This document shows positions 46,415-57,558 of a stretch of DNA of 64,000 bases, piece after piece. A model generated the notes under the pieces. The model was not told the origin of the DNA. It was given only the letters and a program-made list of their open reading frames with translations, and searched no databases. Position numbers and translations under genes: made by a program. Source of the stretch: Fragilariopsis cylindrus CCMP1102. Lineage: Eukaryota; Bacillariophyta; Bacillariophyceae; Bacillariales; Bacillariaceae. Positions within the stretch are counted from its first letter, which is position 1, and each line of letters opens with the position of its first letter. The stretch spans positions 62,001 to 126,000 of the forward strand of contig FMBT01000348.1 of the NCBI GenBank assembly GCA_900095095.1, in the 5' to 3' direction.

Positions 46415-49400
46415 ATGAGGTTCACCGCCGCATCCGCCTTCTTGGCTTTGGCTACAGCTAACGACAAAGTTTATGCTTCTTTCTTCAAATCGTCACTGTC
46501 ATCATCAACAATAACCCAAAAATATGGGCTCGACATTAGCTCTACAGTTAATCCAATACCCAAAAGAAATGGATGGTTTGTTAGTACTGATTTAAGAGGA
46601 GGCGCTATGGGTAAGTTAAAAATCTGATAGTACAGCCAGTAGGTGTTTTAAAAAATATTATTTCGACACGACGACCTTGTTTCTTAAAATTTTAAAGTCA
46701 TGTCAGTTGATATCAACGTGTTTCCAATCGAGTGTTTTGTGGTTCCTAACTAACAGATTGTCTTCTTTCTCTCTGTCTTTCACAGCAATAGAAGGGGAAG
46801 AATCGACCAACAAATCAAGGAAGAAGAAAAAGAAAAAGGTCGACAGCACCGGCACAAAACAATCAACGGGAAACAAAAAATCGAAACCAAAGAGTGCACC
46901 GTCGAAAAGTGACAGCGATTTATCCATGGCCATTTTGGGTGGATCATCCGATCGAAATTCTATGCAGGTTTTCACTTATTCTGGTGAGGAAGGTCACTCG
47001 GTAGTAGGTATGACCGAAACGGCCATGATGGAGATGGGATTGTTCGAAGGTGACACTGTTTCCATCAAAGGTAAGCGTGGAAAGAAAACTATGGCAAGCG
47101 TTGCAGTTTTAAGTGAGCAAGACGTATCAGCCCTATCGGACGGCAGCAGCGATATTGCGGCAATCGGTATGTCGAGTGACGCTATGAAAAATGCCGGTGT
47201 CCGAGCTGGCGACAAGGTAACGGTTGCTCCAGCTCCAAACGTCAAATTTGGCAAGGCGGTCCTTATTTCACCCATGGCGAATTCCTTGAAACTAGCGGGT
47301 ATCGATGAAGAAACTATGTCTGACGACAACGGTGATGAGGTTAAACTATTCGAAGATTATCTTGCTCCATATTTTCTCAACAAGTTCAGAACCCTAACTC
47401 GAGGTGATAATTTCATTGTCGATGGTCCCAAGGGGGAACTCGAGTTTCAATGTGTCGAAATCGACTCAGTAGAAAAAGACGAAGACACTGCGTGTATTGT
47501 CGTCGAGGAAACTATCATTGAATGCGAAGGAGAAGCCATCGAAGAAGAGATTGACGATTTAGAGAATGCGGGGTATGATCAAATTGGTGGAGCAAGTAAG
47601 CATTTGGCCGCCGTGCGAGAATTAGTTGAGCTGCCACTGAAACACTCAGAACTTTGGCGCAAACTCGGAATCAATACTCCTCGTGGGGTCCTCTTAACAG
47701 GTCCATCGGGCTGCGGAAAAACTGCGATGGCGCGTGCTGTGGCTGCCGAAACTGGTGCCTACTTTTTTGTTATAAATGGTCCCGAAGTTATTTCGAAGCG
47801 TGCTGGAGAATCTGAAACAAACCTTCGACGAGCGTTCGAAGATGCTGAAGCGAACGCTGAGGACTACAACGGCGCCATTATTTTTATCGATGAAATTGAT
47901 TCCATTGCTCCAAAGCGAGAGAAGGCCGGTGGAGAAGTTGAAAAGCGTATCGTTTCACAGTTACTAACGCTAATGGATGGAATGAAACCTACATCCAAGG
48001 TGGTCGTCATGGCCGCCACCAACCGTGCATCCACTATTGAGCCGGCTTTGCGGCGTCCTGGTCGATTCGATCGTGAATTAGATATGGGAATACCCGACGA
48101 GCAGGGTCGATTGGAAATTCTTCAAATCAAAACTAGAGATATGCGACTGGGCAATGATGTCGACTTGGAGTTCTTAGCCCGAAACACTCATGGTTACGTA
48201 GGAGCAGATCTTCAACAACTTTGTATGGAAGCTGCCTTGGAGTGCATTCGAAGCAAGATGGGCCTTATCGATTTCGACAAAGATCAAGTGGACAAGAAGA
48301 TTCTAGATAGTATCGTTGTAGAAGGCAAACATTTTGACCACGCCGTGGGCATTGTCGCACCTTCTTCGCTGCGAGAAAACCAAGTTGAGGTTCCCGATGT
48401 GAAGTGGGAAGATGTTGGTGGACTTGAAGACGTGAAAAGGGAGCTGCACGAAACTGTTCAGTATCCAGTAGAACATGCCGAGAAATACGTTAAATTTGGA
48501 ATGAGCCCCAGTAAGGGAGTTTTATTCTACGGACCTCCTGGTTGCGGAAAGACACTTCTTGCGAAGGCTATCGCCAACGAAGCTGGAGCAAACTTTATCA
48601 GTATCAAGGGACCAGAATTGTTGACACAATGGTTTGGAGAGAGTGAAGCTAATGTTCGTGAACTCTTTGACAAGGCTCGAGCCGCTAGTCCGTGTATTCT
48701 TATGTTTGACGAGATGGATTCGATTGCGAAGACTCGTGGAAGTGGTACGTTGCGATTAGACGGAAAACTGTTCTTCGACAATGATTTTTTCTGTAATTCT
48801 CAAATTTTTGTTCGTTCTTGCTTTCTTTTTTGGCTTACTCATGCAGGTAGTGGCGGAAGCAGCGAAGCTGGAGATCGGGTGATTAACCAAATTTTGACCG
48901 AAATCGATGGTGTTGGCGCTCGTAAGAACGTTTTTGTGATCGGTGCCACCAACAGACCCGACATTTTAGACCCCGCCGTTATTCGTCCAGGTCGTTTGGA
49001 TCAATTGATTTACATACCGCTGCCCGACTTTAAGTCGCGAATGGCAATTTTTAAGGCCTCACTTCGAAAGGCACCTCTAGACCCCGCAGTTGATATTGAA
49101 GTTTTGGCACGATCGACCCATGGATTTAGTGGAGCCGACATTTCGGAAATTTGCACAAGTGCAAGTAAGCTAGCTATCCGAGAAGCAATTTTATCGGCCG
49201 AAGAAAAGAAAAAAGAAGCGGAATCCGACGAAGATGACGACGACGAAGAAAGTAGCAGCAAGAGTAGTAGTGAGAAAACTGAAGCCGTGGGCGAACAGAT
49301 GTTGATCACTAAACGGCATTTCAATTTCGCCATGAGTCGAGCCCGACGTAGTGTCACTGAGAAGGATCTTGTTTTGTTCGAAGAATTCGCTGAGAAACAA

Positions 49401-49505
49401 AAGGCAGGGCGTGGTGAGGCCGCAAACAACTTCAAATTTGGCGACATCAATTCAAGCGGTGCCGATGGGGAAGATACGTTACCAGAGGAGGACCTATATT
49501 CATAG
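46415..49505 (+). CDS. CDC48: Symbiont-type Cdc48 AAA-ATPase (SELMA, periplastidal compartment), 3 exons
   Basis: Exons 46415-46610, 46786-48744 and 48847-49505 join to 937 aa. An N-terminal signal peptide (MRFTAASAFLALATANDKVY) is followed by ASFF and a Ser/Thr-rich transit-like stretch, absent from cytosolic Cdc48. After a Lys run comes the Cdc48 N domain (RNSMQVFTYSGEEGHSVVGM). D1 has GPSGCGKT (Pro-to-Ser in Walker A) and IIFIDEIDSI. D2 has GPPGCGKT and ILMFDEMDSI, with VIGATNRPDILDPAVIRPGR. In diatoms the symbiont-derived Cdc48 pulls preproteins through the second-outermost plastid membrane into the periplastidal space. Ser, not Phe, at the predicted cleavage point agrees with retention there. 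Intron 2 (48745-48846) is 102 bp, in frame and without stops, so an unspliced reading would insert 34 residues. Assignment is strong; location inferred. Confidence 0.92.
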
Positions 49506-50959
49506 AAGAAAATGGAGTAGAAACTACACTAAAAATTATACCTATGGTGCTAAGTTTGGCTTGCTGATAATACATACTCTAGGCGACGAAACGAAAAATA
49601 TCTTTGATAATTGTTTATTTTGTTTGATAAAAAGTATTCAGTGTTTGTAAACCTTCATAGATTTCTTTCATTACGATTACAAACTGATTCTAATAAAACA
49701 TAGCATTTGCTGTATTATTTCGTCACAAAGTTTCCAGAGGTTTCCTTTGACTGGTGAACTTATGTTGAATGAGCTTTGGGTGTAAATTAGCCAGTATTTA
49801 TAGCAGAACAAATAAATATACTGAAAACCATCATATCTATGTTTGGCCTCCCACATGTTAGAGTACTTCTTACTATGTAGAATTGATTAGTAAAGTTTGA
49901 ATCTAACAACTACTTAATAAAATTTGAATCTAACAACCACTATATTTTAACTTTTAATTGCTGCCCTTAAAACCAAGATCTCTATAGTAGTACAGTAGTA
50001 AATTAATACCACAGTTATATAATATTATATATGTTTATCATTGTCACATATATATGTATAGGGATCCAAGGCTTTGCTCTGTACATGAGCACAAAAACCT
50101 TGCCAGCTAGAAGACAGATGAACTGAAGAAGGGACAACATAATATCATTTTGTAGAGATTATGATTGTTTTGTTGTTATAATAATAGATCCAATATAATG
50201 ACACATCATCCACAGGACAAGATTATATATAATAATTGTGCATTTATGTATGTATTACTATGATGATGATATATAGGTAGCAGTATCTAATGATAAATAA
50301 ATTGATGACTTTCAACTCCTACTACACTAGTAAGTTAGGTCTGCACCCAAAGGGATCAGATACAGTAATAATGTACAGTACACACTAGAAGTAAAATAAC
50401 ATTAATGGGGGGTAGAAAAGGGGTTATTCGTTTTGAAAAGGAGGGAGTAAAAAAAAGAGTCATATTTCAGGGGTAATAATACCGTAACGGTACTGACATC
50501 CTCATACATAATAGGACGGAGGAAATTGTGTAATGCTTGATGTCGGACATAGCACACGTGTATAATGGGTCTTATTGGCCACCGCAAAAGCAAATGTGTA
50601 TTTTCGTCTACGTCCGAGACAAATGTGTCGATACAAAAGTTGTGTTCTTTAAAAAAGACTACAATATCAGTTTGAAGTTCCACATAGTTAGGGTTCTTGT
50701 AATTATTCATAGCAAACTCACAAGCATAAGTCATCCATTATCTCTTCCTTTCCGACTGGTAAAAAGGGAAATTCGGACCAGAAGCGTATATTTGACTTTG
50801 TCACCAGACAAAATATTAATAATACTAAAAGATCTAATACATATATCAACTCCTCAAACAAAATCATCTTCATCATCGCCGTCATCGACGTTCTCTCGTA
50901 CGATAACATCGCTCTTTATACATATAAGTCACACTACACTACAATACAATACCTAAATT
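49506..50959. other. Intergenic region, AT-rich
   Basis: About 1.45 kb with no convincing gene. A minus ORF at 50402-50734 (110 codons, ATG start) has no recognisable motifs and overlaps the probable promoter of the kinase gene. Confidence 0.35.
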
Positions 50960-52828
50960 ATGGCTAGGAAAACTCCTGGTGCGCCCTCTAGCAGGTCGTC
51001 TGGATCTAATAGAGAAGTATATCTGACACCTCAAATTGAAAAGCAAGCCAAACGGCGGGAGGGTCTTTGTCCAGCTCTCCTGCACGAGGATCACTTAACA
51101 TTGTCCCAGAGCAAAAATGGTAGCGGGACAGCCGCTATCACTAAATCATATCAGACCAACACAAAACATCTGACGTCGGTCATTCAAGATTTGGAAAGCG
51201 ATGCCGAGGAACTTCAATTTATTACCAATAGTATCAACAAATATCTTGGTAAGGTAGTTGATGAGAAAAAGAAAAAATCAGACCTGATCGGACTTAAGTT
51301 CAAGCCGAAAGGATGCACGTGGGTCTTAGAGATCAACTCCGACGTTGGAGCGCCAGATTACATGATAACAGTGGTTTGTTACGCTAAGGGAGAAGGAAAT
51401 GGAACCACAACCTTCGTCGTTGACACCAACCTGGTAGGCAAATCCAGCGATTCGCTAACATCAACATCCTTGCCTGGCTTCCGAGAGGCCAAGGGTGTTC
51501 TAGAATTCACCGCTTTAGCTGTTCGAAAGGGCGTGGTGAGATGCGAATTCCCAGTGTATCCAGAGGGACTTAAGGGAAAAACATTTCGAGAGATTTATCA
51601 ATTGAATGCTAGGGTAAGCATAATAAGAGAAAGAAAAGAAGAAATAGTACATATCAGTTTTGTTATCGTTGTCGTGATTTCATTGTGTATTATGTACTGT
51701 ATATTGTGTACCATTTGCGAGTGAAAAATAAATTGTGAGTTGGTGATGACACCGCTCGACATAAACATGGTATCGCAAGTGGTTTCGTCTCCGAGTCAAA
51801 CGCAAAAGTATCAGATTACTCAACTCATCTCCTGTTCCTGTACTATATTTATATTATTTTTTAATTCCATGTCATCTTATCAAACATATGTACTTATGTG
51901 ACAGCTCAAGTCCGGTTCATTCGCTACGGTTTGCAGAGGAACACATCGAGCAAGTGGAAAGAAGGTTGCCATTAAATGCGTTCTTCGAAAGGACCTCCCA
52001 CCGAACGATGACGCTGCCATTTATGATGAAGTTTCTATCATGTCATCCCTTTCACATCCCCATATAGTTCCACTCATTGACTTTTTTGAAGAAAAAGACT
52101 GTTACTTTCTTGTCATGGAACTCATGAGCGGAGGTGATCTCTTTGATCGTATCGGAAAAAAGAAAACCTACTCTGAGGAAGACGCCCGGGAACTATCGAT
52201 AAAAATGCTCAAAGCTATGGCCTATTGTCACGCGCACAAGATCGCTCACTGTGACATGAAGCCAAAGAATCTCTTGCTGATGAGCGAAGATAACGATTCG
52301 TACATCAAATTGGCCGATTTCGGTTTTGCTGCTCGTTGCAACACACACAAGTGCTTGACAAAACAATGCGGTACACCCTTTTTCGTTTCACCGGAAATTC
52401 TTATGAGACAGCCTTACGATCAACAATCAGACTTGTGGTCCGTCGGATGTATAATCTTCTTATTACTGAGCGGAAATCTGCCATTTATGGGAAGAAGTCA
52501 AAAGGAATTATTCCGAAAAATTGTATCGGGCAAGTATGAATTCAAAGAGGAAGACTGGTGCGACGTTTCTCCTGACGCCAGAGATTTGGTCCAGAAACTG
52601 CTGGTGTTAGATCCCGACGAACGAATTACATCATCGCAAGCTTTGAGACACAAATGGATGAGGGCATCATCTGATCGTTTGTCGCGTATCACGCTCCAAG
52701 GGACTTCGCAGAGATTAAAGACCTTCAATGCCCGCATGAAGCTGCGCTCGGCAATGATCGCGGTGGATTGGGTCAGTCAGTTGAAACGAGCTTCTTGGGG
52801 TTCGAAGAATCGTGTTCGGGAGGATTGA
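50960..52828 (+). CDS. CaMK-like Ser/Thr protein kinase with unassigned N-terminal domain, 2 exons
   Basis: Exons 50960-51613 and 51905-52828 join in phase 0 to 525 aa. Residues 1-218 hold a basic start (MARKTPGAPSSRSSGSNREV) and an unrecognised globular region (KGCTWVLEINSDVGAPDYMI, GTTTFVVDTNLVGK). The intron falls just before the glycine loop. The kinase domain reads LKSGSFATVCRGT, KKVAIKCVLRKD, MELMSGGDLFDRI, IAHCDMKPKNLL (HRD to HCD), LADFGFAA, QCGTPFFVSPEIL and DLWSVGCIIFLLLSG. This is the CaMK/CDPK/DAPK group. ATP Lys, catalytic Asp and DFG are all present, so it should be active. No EF-hands or obvious calmodulin site follow; the basic C-terminus (RMKLRSAMIAVDWVSQLKRA) is a weak candidate. 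Confidence 0.88.
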
Positions 52829-53199
52829 TAGTCGTCAAATATACAAACATCACCACAGGCAACGCATGCAATGCAACCAATACGACATGGTGCTACGATC
52901 GATTCTCTCAGCATATTTATTCTACAAAATTCTAAGACTGTTATGTAGAGATTAAATATGGCATGCGATAGAATTCTGTAGTGTAGTTAGGCATTTTTAA
53001 TAATCCACCATGAAAGTCGCATTTTTAACAAAATAAAAAAGGTTATAGCTACTGCAGGTTGTTAAGGCAATTTTAAATTGGCGTGAATCAATTATTAATT
53101 AATTTTTTGCATGCTAATAGTATTGTAATCTTCTCTTCCCAATTCAATCTGTTGTCGATGCTTCGAGCTGTAGTTTCTCCCTTTTGCATACATAGCTAG
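52829..53199. other. Convergent 3' intergenic region
   Basis: AT-rich DNA between convergent genes; nothing else seen. Confidence 0.35.
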
Positions 53200-54078
53200 C
53201 TAGTTACTATTCGTTTCGCGACCTGCTTCTTTTTTTTCTTCCTCTTCTTCCAACTTTTCCGTGAGGCCACATCGCAAGTCATCTAGGATATCATTGATAT
53301 TCGTTTTGCAAGTTTCAATTCGAGATCGCAGATCGGCCTGACCACTATTCAATAGTTGTAATTCGCGTTGATCTTCTTGCTTTAGATTGCTTGCGCGCAA
53401 ACATTCCAAATGAAACGCCGCCGTCAATTGTAGTTTCTCTCTTTCTGAACTTTGCAATTCACATATCGATCGAACGATAGACGTTTCGAATTTTTTCTCA
53501 GTATCATTTTTATTCTCGATTCGGGTGGATACCTCGTCTCGAATCGCCATAACGGTATCACTAAGAACGGAGAAGGCAGCCGTAGCCGAAAGACAAGCGG
53601 GAGGATAATCTGTCAATTTTCGCGATAACAATACAGTCTTTAATTTTTGGTCGAAATGTATATAGGCTTTAACTCTATCCTCCTGGCATTTTAATACCAT
53701 TCTTAAAAAATCGACTATCGGAAGATCCCGAAGACTTTCTCTTAGTTTTTGTTGTTGCTGGATGGAGTTGTTATTGGTACCAGCAGTTACTGCAGTTGTT
53801 TCCGAAGGGGAAGAAGATTGTTGAGATGACTCGACAGAGGATTCTTTTGAAGGAGCAAATAAATCGATCGTTTGTCCCATGTTTTTCATTTCTGCGGGTA
53901 GCGGATTGTCAGCTCCACCCCGACAGCAACTTTGACCTGCTTCCCCCAGACTATCTTTATCGCCGCAGTCATGATGTTCGTGAGGAGTTCGGTTCGACAA
54001 AATATTTAAAGCATCGCGGATATCGATCCCACCCAATTGATGTTGCGCAGTAGCGTCATTGTTGGTGCTGTTCTCCAT
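53200..54078 (-). CDS. Coiled-coil protein, REX1-B-like
   Basis: Single exon. I prefer the ATG at 54078 (MENSTNNDATAQHQLGGIDI); an in-frame ATG at 54123 is also available. The N-terminal third is polar and disordered. The conserved part starts LPIVDFLRMVLKCQEDRVKA, then KLTDYPPACLSATAAFSVLS and DTVMAIRDEVSTRIE. Its helical spacing and the R-V-x-x-Y, Y-P and A-I patterns resemble the REX1-B domain, first linked to DNA repair in Chlamydomonas. A long coiled coil follows to an acidic/basic end (LEEEEEKKEAGRE). The family assignment is tentative; that it is a real gene is likely. Confidence 0.65.
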   Translation of the reverse strand: MENSTNNDATAQHQLGGIDIRDALNILSNRTPHEHHDCGDKDSLGEAGQSCCRGGADNPLPAEMKNMGQTIDLFAPSKESSVESSQQSSSPSETTAVTAGTNNNSIQQQQKLRESLRDLPIVDFLRMVLKCQEDRVKAYIHFDQKLKTVLLSRKLTDYPPACLSATAAFSVLSDTVMAIRDEVSTRIENKNDTEKKFETSIVRSICELQSSEREKLQLTAAFHLECLRASNLKQEDQRELQLLNSGQADLRSRIETCKTNINDILDDLRCGLTEKLEEEEEKKEAGRETNSN

Positions 54079-54123
54079 TGCTGTATACTGGTTAATTAAA
54101 TGTGAGTGCAATGTACACAACAA

Positions 54124-54545
54124 ACCTTGTTATTATTAATAATAGTTCAAAACTGCTTTAATTTTGTTCAATAATTCTCTTTTCTCTTCACTTTTCTTCT
54201 GTGAACTTCTTCATTGTTCATCGATTTTATCTTAAAAATCAACCTTATTTTTGAAACGATAAATAAGTATTTTTTCGCGCGCATACGTCTGGCCGCCAGC
54301 GTCGCCCCTCATCCTCCAACCATATTTATTTTTTCGCAAATTTTGTTTTATTATTTTCCTTGAGCTTCACCGCTGAACATCAAAACATACGCTGCAATGA
54401 ATGCACGGTACACTTGAAAGACAAACAACACAACGGGTAGTTACTTTTACATCGAAGAAATCAATAATAGAATAATAATTTTAATAATAATAATAATAGT
54501 AATAACAATACTAAAAATAGCAGTTAAAAATAATAATATTAAACC
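54124..54545. promoter_or_regulatory. Divergent intergenic region between REX1-B-like gene and SSF1
   Basis: About 420-470 bp between opposite starts. An (AAT)n-rich tract lies just before the SSF1 ATG (54464-54541). Confidence 0.4.
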
Positions 54546-55871
54546 ATGCCCAAGAGAGGAAGAAAACGAAAAAAGACGCACACACATGCGGCAAACGACG
54601 AGAATGTAGCAGGTACCTTGATGAATACGGATCTTGTCAAGGTTCCCAAGTCTCTCATAATCCGACGAGGGAAATGTGAATCGGTTGTGACAGATTTGAT
54701 CCAAGATCTTCGTAGACTAATGATGCCATATACTGCTTTGAACTTTCAAGAAGATGCAAGTTATCGCAAACTCACTCTTACCAAGTATTGTCAACATGTT
54801 TGTCTTCCGCTTGGGATCTCCCACATTATGGCCTTCTCACAAAATCAAGATCGGTTAACAATGAGAATTGCAAAAACACCCCAGGGTCCTACCCTGACAT
54901 TTCGCGCACATCGGTTTTCCCTATCAAAACACATCCAAAAACTCCAAAGACGTCCCGTTAACACCAAAAGCTTACTGGAAAGTCCACCGATTGTTGTAAC
55001 CAACAATTTTGGTGATCAAACAGCTCCACCACAGATCAAACTTATGAGGATTACATTTCAAAATATGTTCCCTGCTATTAATGTTGCTAATGTCAAATTA
55101 AAAGATTGTCGACGAGTAGTCCTATTCCATCTAATCGAAGAAGAAGAAGCACATGATGGGAAGTCATCATCGTCTGCACCAGGAGAAGAAACTTCACCGG
55201 TTGTACGGCAACGTGTCGAAGTTCGACAATATGCCATCAAAGCCACACCGATCGGTATAGATCGTAAGGTCCGAAGGCTTATTCAGTCTAAAATTCCCAA
55301 TTTGAACAAAGTTCAAGACATCGCCGATTATATTGCAGGAAGCGCGAACGCTACAACCAGTGTGGATGCTGCAAGTGATTCGGAGCCAGAGGATGGTTCT
55401 AATGCTATAGTAGAACTTGCCCAAAATTACGTCGGTAAAGGGAATAAGAGTCAGGGTAAATCGGCACTTAAATTGGTAGAATTGGGACCGCGACTCTGTC
55501 TCGAACTTATCAAGGTCGAACAGGGTTTGGGCGAAGGTAACGTTATGTTCCATGCGCATGTGAAAAAGACACCGGAAGAAGCTAAGGAAATTCAAGAAAA
55601 GGCGGAAGGAAAAATTAGACAAAAGAACCGACGCAGACAAGAACAGGATCGTAATGTGGAACGAAAACGTAAAGTACAAGAAGAAAAGAGAGAAGCGAAG
55701 AAAGAAAGAAAACAAGAGCGAGAGAATGCTGCTATGGATGATCTTCGAAATGCTACTGGCGATGATAACGATTTGGACGATGACGAAAATCTATTAGACG
55801 ACGACGACGTAGATGAAGAGGAAGACCCAATAGATGATGCTTCTATCGACGAAGAAGATATCGATAATTAG
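54546..55871 (+). CDS. SSF1: Ribosome biogenesis Brix protein Ssf1/Peter Pan
   Basis: Single exon, 441 aa. The Brix domain reads KVPKSLIIRRGKCESVVTDL, DLRRLMMPYTALNFQED, GISHIMAFSQNQDRLTMRIA, QGPTLTFRAHRFSLSKHIQ, then PPQIKLMRITFQNMFPAINV and LKDCRRVVLFHL. After a variable acidic stretch comes VVRQRVEVRQYAIKATPIGI, the second half of the domain, with LVELGPRLCLELIKVEQGL. Ssf1/PPAN binds 27S pre-rRNA and is required for early 60S subunit assembly in the nucleolus. The C-terminus is a basic coiled coil followed by a long acidic tail, the usual layout. Assignment secure. Confidence 0.95.
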   Translation: MPKRGRKRKKTHTHAANDENVAGTLMNTDLVKVPKSLIIRRGKCESVVTDLIQDLRRLMMPYTALNFQEDASYRKLTLTKYCQHVCLPLGISHIMAFSQNQDRLTMRIAKTPQGPTLTFRAHRFSLSKHIQKLQRRPVNTKSLLESPPIVVTNNFGDQTAPPQIKLMRITFQNMFPAINVANVKLKDCRRVVLFHLIEEEEAHDGKSSSSAPGEETSPVVRQRVEVRQYAIKATPIGIDRKVRRLIQSKIPNLNKVQDIADYIAGSANATTSVDAASDSEPEDGSNAIVELAQNYVGKGNKSQGKSALKLVELGPRLCLELIKVEQGLGEGNVMFHAHVKKTPEEAKEIQEKAEGKIRQKNRRRQEQDRNVERKRKVQEEKREAKKERKQERENAAMDDLRNATGDDNDLDDDENLLDDDDVDEEEDPIDDASIDEEDIDN

Positions 55872-56507
55872 CTTAATTTAGGTTTCGTACGTAATGTTGG
55901 GTGTAATATACAGTATTAGAAATGTGCCTTTAGAGTCTCTAGTTTATTACATATATACTTAGTCGATAACAGCAGACTAAAATCGTTCCATTTATTTTTT
56001 CCCCGCAATGAAACTGCTCCGGATTTCTTGCATCAAGATACAGAGTATTACTTTGAGGACTCAAATAATTTGCTATCCTAAGCTTCCCTCACAGCTCGTA
56101 CTCCCTAATTTTTCTTCTTCTATCTTTTTCATGTCCAACTCACGGGGTAGGCACTTAACGCCCATCGAGAGAGGCTGAATTGCGGTTCTTGCTACTCTTA
56201 TCTTTGCACATCTCTTCCTCGCTACTGTTCGATTGGCACCGTGTAGACGTTTTGTGGTGAAGTTCATCGAGTTGAAGTCATTAGTTGTCGCCGAGTAGTT
56301 TCCTTGCCGTACTGCCATGGTGGTAGTGGCCAGAAACCGATCATTACATTATTCGTCAACTTCAACAGGCTTGCGTTTATATTTCAAGCTTGACATACTA
56401 CCTTCTAAAAGAGTACTGCTACTTTCTTCCATACAAGTTGCACTACAACAAGTGCTAGTATCATCTAATCGCTTTTCAAGTCGAGATGCAAAACGCACCG
56501 ATATTTC
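55872..56507. other. Intergenic; two weak minus-strand ORF segments
   Basis: A minus ORF at 56073-56318 (MAVRQGNYSATTNDFNSMNF) has no recognised family. Immediately after the TAA at 56508 the minus frame of the neighbouring small gene continues as EISVRFASRLEKRLDD to a stop near 56357. Either may be an exon. Confidence 0.25.
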
Positions 56508-56790
56508 TTAATCAATGGCGACTTCATTTTTTGTTCCATTCCAATCGCTTACGCTATCTGAACAACCTATGGGTAGAATGGCATGTGCGGAATGTATTGA
56601 ACTATCATTGTCGTCATCATTGTCGTCGTTATCGTTATCGCCCTCGCTATTATTTCCCTCCATCATGCTGTAATCAAAAGCTGGATACAAATATTGCTGT
56701 ACAAAGATGATGTGTAGTTCGATCTACCTTAACCGTTTCCGTATTATCGTTTCCACTTACTGTAGCGATTATAGCTTTACCACGCATCAT
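56508..56790 (-). CDS. Small two-exon hypothetical protein
   Basis: Exon 1 (56790-56761) gives MMRGKAIIAT with a GTAAGT donor. Exon 2 (56696-56508) starts after a CAG acceptor in phase 0: QYLYPAFDYSMMEGNNSEGD, then an Asp/Asn run and GCSDSVSDWNGTKNEVAID before TAA. The in-phase splice is the main support. The frame after the TAA remains open for about 50 codons and looks protein-like, so the stop could be premature. No function can be assigned. Confidence 0.35.
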
Positions 56791-57558
56791 TACATTGATT
56801 CCAAACTACCAGCTCAATATAAAATATTATATTCGTTTCTTGACTTTTGATAGTCAAATATATTTCACGGAGTACGGAGAGGGGCAGTATGAACGCACAA
56901 TATAAGGAATAGGAATTCATGTAGATTTAAATCAGAAAATGCTTATTCGCACCGTTGCGAGCAAATACATGCCCGTTCGTTGTTGAGTGGGTTAGGATTG
57001 AGGATGCACAAGACTACGAAATGAAGTATATTATTAACGACAAAAATCAGAGATTCGATTCGCTTTCAGATTTATGGAAGTACCATGCAATTATTGTTTT
57101 TTAAGTCGCCAAAACTTGTACTACAGTAGTAGAAGAATGACATCATGCGCGATGTGACATAAATAATGATATGTTGTCTACTGTACTTCGAAGTATTTTT
57201 TTTTACTCATACGGTACGCTATGCACACTTAAACACGAACTACTATCACTACTTCTTACTACTAGTACTTCTAATTAGCCTTAATTTTTTCAAAACTTAC
57301 TTAGAGGTGGAATTATCAGATCAAATTTAAGCTCTTTTAGCGCGATTACAGTAATGAACTCTTACCTACTTTATGGTAATACTTTGGGGTGTACAATGTA
57401 ACAAGAAGCAAATAAATAATAGGACCTATAGCTATTTCGCTTGTTGGTACAGTCGCTCTTGTATTCGATATTGCGCTTTGTTCATCATTAATAGAGACCA
57501 AAGAAAATCAACGAAACCAACCGAGTAGAGTTTAATATTATACAGTATAATTAATACG
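56791..57558. other. Intergenic region
   Basis: AT-rich, no gene seen. The last part should hold the fluoride-channel promoter. Confidence 0.35.

Noticed and set aside
50402-50734. 110-codon minus ORF upstream of the CaMK-like kinase
   Set aside because: No motif, low-complexity ends, overlaps the likely promoter; not strong enough to call.
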